Shown here: positions 56,803 through 64,000 of the stretch, one piece after another | Position numbering within the stretch: position 1 is the first letter of the stretch | Layout: every line of letters begins with the position of its first letter | Assembly (NCBI GenBank): GCA_017311185.1 | Contig: JAESUZ010001519.1 | Span: 186,001-250,000, forward strand | Source of the DNA: Proteles cristata cristata | Taxonomy: Eukaryota; Chordata; Mammalia; Carnivora; Hyaenidae | Length of the DNA: 64,000 nucleotides | Direction of reading: 5' to 3' | Position numbers and translations under genes: made by a program | The notes under the pieces: generated by a model | What the model was told of the DNA's origin: nothing | Database searches by the model: none | Seen by the model: only the letters and a program-made list of their open reading frames with translations

Positions 56803-57740
56803 CAACTTGTGTGTGATTTAATAAGCCTAACACTGTGCTGCACTTAAACCAAAAGAATATATACTGGAGACTTAAATTCAAACATTTAAGAAGCATTCAA
56901 CCTTTTTCTTTGTGAGAGGAGAGATTATTGGTCAAGTTAGTCTGATCATGTTCAAGATTCTTTGTACGTTACTCCCTTGTTTAATTGTTTACTCTTCTAG
57001 GTCAGATTACTGACTAATCAGGAAAGAATCCTGTTCATTACAAGCCAAACTCAGTCATCATCTCTGCTCCTTTGGTGGAGGAAAGTGCTATTTGTTTTTT
57101 TGCTTCTGCCTTTTCATTAATTAATTATTTATTGCTACCTTGTAAATGATCCCATTTATTATGTCAAAGTTTCTGCAGTGGTCTGTCTGGGTGGTTCTGC
57201 CTCCCTGTTTCTCGAGCATTTGCAGTGAAGACATTGGCCAGGGCTACTGACATCTAAAGGCCTGATTTTAGCTGGAAAAGCCACTTCTGGGGTGGCTCAC
57301 TTGCACAGCTATTGACAGGAGGCCTTGGTTTCTCATCCTCTGAGGGCTGCTTGGCCGTTCTCCAGACCTGGCCGCTGAGTTACCTCGGAGGTGTGATCTG
57401 CAAGAAAAGCCAAGGAGAAAGCTTGCAAGGATCTTTATTACCTAGTCTCCAAGGTGACACCACCAAACCTTTGCTACCTGTATTCCTTAGAATAAAGTCA
57501 ATCAGTATTGCCCTAAGTGGGTAGAGCTGGGGAAGGAAGCTTTCTCTTGAAGGGAGGAGTATTAAATAATCTGTGAATATAGTTTGGAACCATCACAGTG
57601 ATCATTAATCTGAATGCTTCATCGTGGACTTCTCATTTCTCTTCAGGTTGCACTGCGTGCACATTTAGCTCAAATATAACCTTTAGTTAGAATGAAGTTT
57701 ACCGTTCCCCACAGAGCTCAGTAAGAGTTGGGCAGGAACT

Positions 57741-57955
57741 GGGGCGCCTGGGTGGCTTAGTCGGTTAAGCGTCCGACTTTCGCTTAGGTCATGATCTCGC
57801 GGTTCGTGGGTTCGGGCCCCGCGTCGGGCTCTGTGCTGACTGCCAGCTCAGAGCCTGGAGCCTGTTTCAGTCTGTGACTCCATCTCTCTCTGACCCTCCC
57901 CTGCTCATGCTGTCTCTCTCTCCTAGAAATAAATAAAAAACATTAAAAAAAAAAA
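57741..57955 (+). mobile_element. Young CanSINE with perfect 17-bp duplication
   Basis: GACTTTCGCTTAGG subfamily. AAGAGTTGGGCAGGAAC is identical at 57723-57739 and 57956-57972. Confidence 0.96.
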
Positions 57956-58114
57956 AAGAGTTGGGCAGGAACACTGAAAATACTAAGGGACGTCACTGCT
58001 GGGCCCCAAAAAGCCAAGCCAGGTTCTGGTTACATGTGACTGGCCACTGAGTCTTTCAATGCTTCTCTTTCTTATCCTTCCATGAATCAAAGTAAGAGCA
58101 AAATTGGGGTGGGG

Positions 58115-58330
58115 GGAGCCTCTTGGGGGGCTCAGTCGGTTGAGCTTCGGACTTCTGCTCAGGTCATCATCTCATGGTTTGTGGGTTCGAGCCCCACATT
58201 GGGCTCTGTGCTGACAGCTGAGAGCCTGGAGCTGCTTCAGATTCTGTGGCTCCCTCTCTCTCTGCCCTTCCCCTGCTTACTCTTTCTCTCTCTCTCAAAA
58301 TAAATAAATATTTTTAATAAATTGTTTAAA
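58115..58330 (+). mobile_element. CanSINE
   Basis: Head GGGAGCCTCTTGGGGGGCTC, a diverged version of the usual head. Tail TCTCTCAAAATAAATAAAT. Confidence 0.9.
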
Positions 58331-58763
58331 AAGAAGAGGAAAATCACATACATGATGCATCTGGAATACCTATAAAGAGCTGCTTCACCACTGCAAACAA
58401 ACCTACTGTATGTAAACCCTTAGTGTTTCTCTCAAACTGTCAGAAACCTCCTACGTGCCATCCTTCCTGCCCCAACCTGTCACACTCTTATCAGAGTAAT
58501 CTTCTTAAGCAGGATTTATCCACTGATGACTTCATAAAAAATCATTCTTTTTCTCTAAATCTCACTTTCTTCCTATGTAAAATAAAATATAACTTTACTA
58601 TAAACATCCACGTGATTGCTCTAAGTCCCAAATATCATATATGAAAGCACTTTGAGAAAGAGAAAACACTCTACAAATTGAAGGGATTGAGATAAATTTG
58701 ACTTGCTACTCCTAGAGTAGTTTCTGTACTTTTCATTTCTTGGCTCATGCTGTTATTCTTACC

Positions 58764-59251
58764 TTTTGGTTTGGTTTTGTTTTTCAAATTTTAGAGAGGG
58801 AGAGAGTGAGCAGAAGAGAGGGGCAGAGACAGAGAGAATTGCAAGCAGGCTCCATGCTCAGTGCAGAGCCCACAGCGGGGCTTGATCCCACAAGCCTGGG
58901 ATCGTGACCTAAGCCCAAATCAAGAACCAGACACTCGGGACACCCGGGTGGTTCAGTTGGTTAAGCATCTGACTCTTGGTTTTGGCTCAGGTCATGATTT
59001 GATGATGGTTTGTGAGTTTGAGCCCCACATCAGGCTCTGTGCTTGGTATTCTCTCTCTCTCTCCCTCTCTCTCTCTCCTCTCTCTCTTTCTCTCTCTCCC
59101 TCTCCTCTTTCACTCTCTCTCTCTCTCTCTGCCCGTCCTCCACTCATGCTCTCTCTCTCTCTCTCTCTCTCAAAAATGAATAAATAAACTTAAAACAACA
59201 AACAGACCAAAAAGAACCAGACACTCAACCAACTGAGCTACCCAGGCGCCC
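58764..59251 (-). mobile_element. Old CanSINE split by a second SINE
   Basis: Outer element in two parts (58764-58936 and 59212-59251), ending CTACCCAGGCGCCCC. Outer duplication CATGCT(G/T)TTATTC at 58746 and 59252. Confidence 0.9.
58937..59211 (+). mobile_element. CanSINE nested inside another CanSINE
   Basis: Head GGGACACCCGGGTGGTTCAG, with a (CT)n-rich tail expanded over 59048-59170. AAGAACCAGACACTC is identical at 58922-58936 and 59212-59226, proving insertion into the outer SINE. Confidence 0.95.
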
Positions 59252-59261
59252 CATGCTTTTA

Positions 59262-59560
59262 TTCGTCTTTAAATTCCTCTCCAACCCAGCTTACTGAAAT
59301 CCTGCCAACTTTTAAGTCCGAGTTGAATGCATCTCCACCAAAAAATTTTCCAGGTATGGTCAGAACTAATCTCTTGTCATCTGAAGTTGGTTCTTCCACA
59401 GCTCGTACCAAACTTACTTTGTATTAGAGTTAATTGGGTGCCTACCAGTCTCCTACTAGATCTTTCCTTGAAGACTGTAGAGTGAGTGTTCTGTTGATAC
59501 TTCCTGTAGCACCCAGGATGCTCTTTTGAACATAAGACACATTCAGTGAGTATTTTTTAA
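59262..59560 (+). mobile_element. L2-like remnant
   Basis: CTCTCCAACCCAGCTTACTG, then TTTTAAGTCCGAGTTGAATG and CTGTAGCACCCAGGATGCTC have the cadence of an L2 3' region. Strongly diverged. Confidence 0.4.
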
Positions 59561-60929
59561 TTGAATTATCATTATTAACTTACAAATGAAAATATTAGAC
59601 TTTTCTGTCCCCAAATACCTTTCCTTATATTTTTAGTGTCATTCTCATGAATTGAGATTTTATGTTTTCAGAAGTCCTTGTTAAAAATAAACATCAACAA
59701 AAATAGGTAATATACCATTGCCCTGGGGCATATTTTCTTTATGAGCTCAATAAGCTAAGACTCTTGCTGCATCCTTGAGGAAATCAGATCAACCGCATGC
59801 CCAGATACTTGTGTACATTCATTTATATGTATTTATCTTCACAATAGTCCTGTATGAGAGTCAGGATAGATAATATAGGTACTCTATAGATAAAGAACTT
59901 GAATTTTAACCAGGGGTTATTTTTCACGATGACATGTAGGGACCAACAAAGATACAGAAATGAAACCCAAGTTTTCTGAGCCGAGACCAGTATTCTTTTC
60001 AGTAACACCACAGGCGAGCATAAATGAAATAAAAATGTCTAAAACACTGGAAAAAGATAGCTTTCCCCAGGACCTCACGCGGCTAATATATCTACACAGG
60101 CCCATAGCACTAATGGAAAATGTGTTGAAAAAGGGCAAGGAATCACTAAAAGGAGCTGGATAGGAACTAAAAATAAACATGAATTTTACTTGCAAAGATT
60201 GTCACTAATAAAAACATACTTAATGTTGCTCTGTGTGAGGCACTGAGTCAGGCTGTGTGGTAAGAAGGGATGTAGAGAAGCGTTTGCACACAAAAAAATT
60301 ACAATGTGGTTAGCGATACTGACATTAAAAAAACTATTAAAGGAAAAGAGATCTCACGTGATGTACAAAAAAGGATTTGGATGCTAAGGAAATTCATGGA
60401 AAGGACACATCACTCAGGAGCAATATAGTCTGGGACTGCATTATGTGCAGGGAAGAGATGGGGTCTGAGCCGATCCTTCAGGAAAGAGGGCCGTAGGCAA
60501 GTATAAAGGTCAGTGAAGAGAATTCTAAGGTGCTGTATTTGAGATGCAATGATGAAAGCAGATATTGCCAGGCAGAGGAGCCATGGTAGACAACACTGGA
60601 AAGGTTCCTAGGGACCGCTATGTGGAGAGCCCAGGGCAGAGAAGACCAGAACTCACTTTCCTGGGATATAGGCAGCCATGAGATTTTCAAGCAGGCGCAG
60701 GGACCCCAAGCCCACAAATTCACCATACTTATTTCGGAAGAACTCCATTCCAATCGTGGAGAGAAAGGCGCTCTGCAGTTTGGGTCCCTTATTTGCTTAT
60801 TTATTCCTCGTTGAGAAATAGATGGATCACAGTTAGTTGCTCACCGCAGGTGGGCGGATGCTCACCTAATGTTAAGTTCACAATGCCTCGCAGAGTACTT
60901 ACTTCGAAATTCCTGTCTTCACTAACAAT

Positions 60930-61135
60930 AACCGTGGATATTTATTGAGTGCTTCCGTGTGCCAGGCAATGCTCACAGAGTTCTGCGGGCCTTTTGATCC
61001 TCACGATAATCCTCTGAGATGAGTACTATTCTTATCTTCATGTTACAAATGAAGGAACTGGACAGAGGTTCGGTAATTTGTTCAAGGCCACAGAGTTGGG
61101 ATTCAACAGGCAAGCCGTGGTCTTAGCCAAATATT
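60930..61135 (+). mobile_element. MIR SINE remnant
   Basis: TATTGAGTGCTTCCGTGTGC, CACGATAATCCTCTGAGATG and AAGGCCACAGAGTTGGGATT are the ordered MIR landmarks. Confidence 0.85.
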
Positions 61136-62181
61136 TCAGCAACATCAATTATATTACAACTGGCCCTCAACCAAATAGTTTTAGCAATGACTTGAGAAAT
61201 GGTGTTTTAGAGGAAAAAGCAACCTTTTAGTCAGCCTTCCATAGGCATTAAAGACAATTTAAAAAACCTTCCCTTAGCATCTTAAGTTTTGACATATTTT
61301 GGAGCATGAACATTTGTTTTCAGCCCTCTCTTGATAAAGTCTGTGGGCAGATTTTTAGGGGAGAATGATAAAAATGTAGCAAGGGGGAAATTTCTTTAAT
61401 TTCTGTGCTTTACATAAATTACCTGAATATATTTAACAGGTAGAGAGATAATATCCATCCTCTCTCAGCATCCTCTTATTCTGAGCTCTGCTTAGAGGGA
61501 ACAGTCATTAGTGAACATTCCGTGCAGGTGTTTTGGGTGGTATTTACTGAAGAGTCTCCAGTTTCTACCCATTAAAAGTAACTTTACATTAGACTACCAG
61601 AAGAATACTAAAATGCGCAGCAACAGAAACCGTTTTGATGGTTTTACTGTTTGAAGCATATACCAAATGTTGAGACTTTGCAGAATAGTGGGTTTTGTTC
61701 CCCTGCGAAGGCTGGAGTTTTCTGCCAGCAAAGTAGTCACAGTCTAAACTGCAGAACTAACCACGGCCTCCTAGGTGATGCACGAAACCAGCCTGACATA
61801 CCTGGTCTGCTCACCATGTTGGGAAATCCAGGACTGCGGTGTTTTGCAAAATTCTCTGTGCAAAGGATTTTTCTCATTGATTTTGTAAGTAAGTAAGTAA
61901 GCAAAGTAGTTTCTGTGCATGAACTTGATTTTGGGGGAAATTAATATCTAAATAGTTACCAGACAGTCACAAAAGAGCCAAAATAATCCCTTTGTGAGGG
62001 CCTCCCTGCATGAGACAGGATTGGAGAATCGATTTCTTTTCTGTTTTGAAACAGAACAGCGAGTTATTTTTTTGTTAATATCTTGAGGCAACATTCATCA
62101 GCCTCTGCCACCAGAGAACGTATTCCCGGTGAGGCGTGAAATGCACCATTTACTCATTCATTCAAAAAACAATCATTGGGT

Positions 62182-62395
62182 GGGGCGCCTGGGTGGCTCA
62201 GTTGGTTGAGCATCTGACCAACAACTCTTGGTTTCGATTCAGGTCATGATCTCACGGTTTGTGAGCTCGAGCCCTGGGCTGGGCTCTGCACTGACAGGAA
62301 AGAGCCTGCTTTGGATTCTCTTTCCCTTTCCCTCTCTCTATGCCCCATCCTTGATCCCCACTTTCTCTCTCCAAATAGATAAATAAACTTAAAAA
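62182..62395 (+). mobile_element. CanSINE
   Basis: Head GGGGCGCCTGGGTGGCTCAG with a small insertion (CCAACAACTCTTGG). The duplication ATCATTGGG lies at 62172-62180 and 62402-62410. Confidence 0.92.
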
Positions 62396-63099
62396 AAGGC
62401 TATCATTGGGCACCTCATATGTTGCAGGAAGGATGCTAGATCCATGGGTACAGATAAAAGTCAGAGATCTAAGGGACTCACAGACTAGTGAAGGGAAAAG
62501 AGGAAGTAAGTACCAGTTCTCTAACAGGTAACACCAAGCACCACAAGAAGACATGGCGAGGAGACTTGGGATTTCAGACCTTCCAGCTACATTCTAAGAA
62601 GGAATAGGAGTAAGTGCATCACAGGAAGAACAGGAGACGGGGATTTTCAGGCAGATGGGGAAGAAACTATTTCTGAAGCTGGGAGCTGGGAGAGAACGTC
62701 ACATTATGGGAACAATAAGAATACCTGATAGACAAGAGATCAGGAGGTGAAGGCTGATGGGGCCCAAAGAAGTCAGCAAACCAAGATCATCAAAAATCTA
62801 TGAGATGCAAAGAGGTATGGATATTATTTTGAAAGTAATGGGGGAACAACTAAAGCAATCCGTGCAGAAGACCCCTGATTACATAAGCTTAACTTAGTGA
62901 TCACCCGAACAGTGTGAAGAGAGAGTCTCAGCCAGGGTGGTTTTGGGGACACTGGTCACATCAAGGGGAACGGGAGTGTTGTTGATGTCTAATGGGCAGA
63001 AGGCAGGGACACAGCTACGAAGAGGTGTCCAGCCTACAATGTCCATAGTGCCAACGTTGAGAAAACCTGGTGTGAAATGCTGATTAATGCCCCGCCCCT

Positions 63100-63576
63100 C
63101 CAGGTCACGCTCCAATCCTTGGAACTTGTGACCCTGTGCCCTTACATGGCAAAAGGAATATTGCAGATGTGACTAAGGATTGTGAGAGGCAGTGAATATC
63201 CTGGACCATCTGGGTGGTCCCAATGTAATCACCAGCACTGATAGGAGGGAAGCAGGTAACGTGAGCACAGAAGCAGTGAATGAAGGAGATGTGAGCTCAT
63301 CAGGCTGATACCCTTGAAGATGGGAGAAGCCACCAGCCAAAGAAAGTAGGCGGCCTCTAGACGCAAGAGGGGGTGATGAGAGAGTCTCTGTGAGGGGCTC
63401 CAAAAGAAGCCAGGCCTACTGACTCTTATTTACTTCCTCTTTTCCTTTGATGGCATACTAGGAAGATTGATTTTGGACTTGTGGCTTCCGGAAGAGTTAG
63501 AGAATAAACTTGTATTGCCTTAAGCCACTCAACTTGTGGTAATTTGTTATAGCAACGCTAGGATGTTAATATACCC
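63100..63576 (+). mobile_element. MLT1-type MaLR solo LTR
   Basis: TTGCAGATGTGACTAAGGAT, ATATCCTGGACCATCTGGGT, TTAAGCCACTCAACTTGTGG and TTTGTTATAGCAACGCTAGG appear in the expected MLT1 order. Same family as the copies at 11.4-12.4 kb and 41.5 kb. Confidence 0.7.
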
Positions 63577-64000
63577 GCTTTAGAGGAAGGGATGAATGGG
63601 AAGCAAATCTTAAGGCTGAATGAACAGCAGGGAGATGTCCATACTGTGAGGCACTGATCTGAGTGCCGGAGATACAATAGTGATCAAGGCAGGAAACTAA
63701 CACAATTCCTGTTCTCTGGATGTTTATAAGCTTGTCATTTATAAAAGTTTTTCTTATATTCCAGAAAATAATCCCTTGAGTAATGCTATTCCCAATCCAT
63801 TACACATCAGCTAACTTTTTCTATTTTGAATAGAAAGTTTTACTTTTGATTTATTCAAATTTATCAGTATTTCACATTATGATTCATACTCCTCCCCCTT
63901 TCACGGCCATTTCAGTGTCATAAAATATCTCTCTAGGTTTTTTTTCTATTAACTCTGTTTACAGTTTCCTTATGATAGATTATTGTTCCCAACTATCCAG

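Larger units (their letters stand above)
55730..64000. other. 5' intergenic region upstream of NEIL3
   Basis: About 8.3 kb with seven SINEs, a MIR (60930-61135), an L2-like piece (59262-59560) and an MLT1 LTR (63100-63576). The gaps at 56170-56590, 56810-57720, 59570-60920, 61140-62170 and 62400-63090 show no ORF with family resemblance, no splice-bounded coding run and no RNA gene I recognise. Confidence 0.75.

Overview
This is nuclear DNA from a carnivoran mammal, most likely a felid. The text is AT-rich and intron-dominated. It carries 42 copies of the tRNA-Lys-derived carnivoran SINE (CanSINE/SINEC, 5' head GGGGCGCCTGGGTGGCT), a carnivoran-type LINE-1, and ancient MIR, L2 and MLT1 remnants. 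Several SINEs belong to a young subfamily with perfect target-site duplications, which points to the cat lineage. No bacterial or viral gene set, CRISPR array or operon is present.

One protein-coding gene fills most of the window: NEIL3 (Nei-like DNA glycosylase 3), on the minus strand. Nine exons can be placed at base resolution, each with GT-AG borders and a compatible reading phase. They total 1593 nt (531 codons), from the ATG at 55069-55071 to the end of exon 9 at 166. The last exon, expected to hold the second GRF zinc finger and the stop codon, lies beyond position 1. Read in order, the exons encode the Fpg/Nei N-terminal domain, the helix-two-turn-helix (H2TH) domain, the Fpg-type zinc finger, a RanBP2-type (NZF) zinc finger, a linker and the first GRF zinc finger. 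No frameshift or premature stop was seen, so the gene looks intact.

Layout from left to right: 1-165 intron 9; 166-340 exon 9; 7480-7897 exon 8; 9495-9652 exon 7; 20582-20748 exon 6; 22726-22800 exon 5; 25540-25753 exon 4; 26037-26171 exon 3; 39678-39805 exon 2; 54949-55071 exon 1. The GC-rich promoter (about 54950-55750) holds a CDE/CHR cell-cycle element about 100 bp upstream of the ATG. Next to it is a minisatellite of about 70 bp x 7-8 that repeats GC boxes. From 55.75 kb to 64 kb is 5' intergenic DNA with SINEs, MIR, L2 and an MLT1 LTR but no recognisable gene.

The introns carry the repeats. Intron 2 contains a 5'-truncated 4 kb LINE-1 with a perfect 17-bp target-site duplication. Intron 6 contains a 0.5 kb LINE-1 in which the element's 5' end is joined directly to its 3' end, as in spliced-and-integrated L1 copies. 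No wholly new biological system was found. The observations most worth following are the promoter architecture, an apparent 11-codon shortening inside exon 1, the spliced-type L1 and a 77-bp duplication flanking an L1 fragment.
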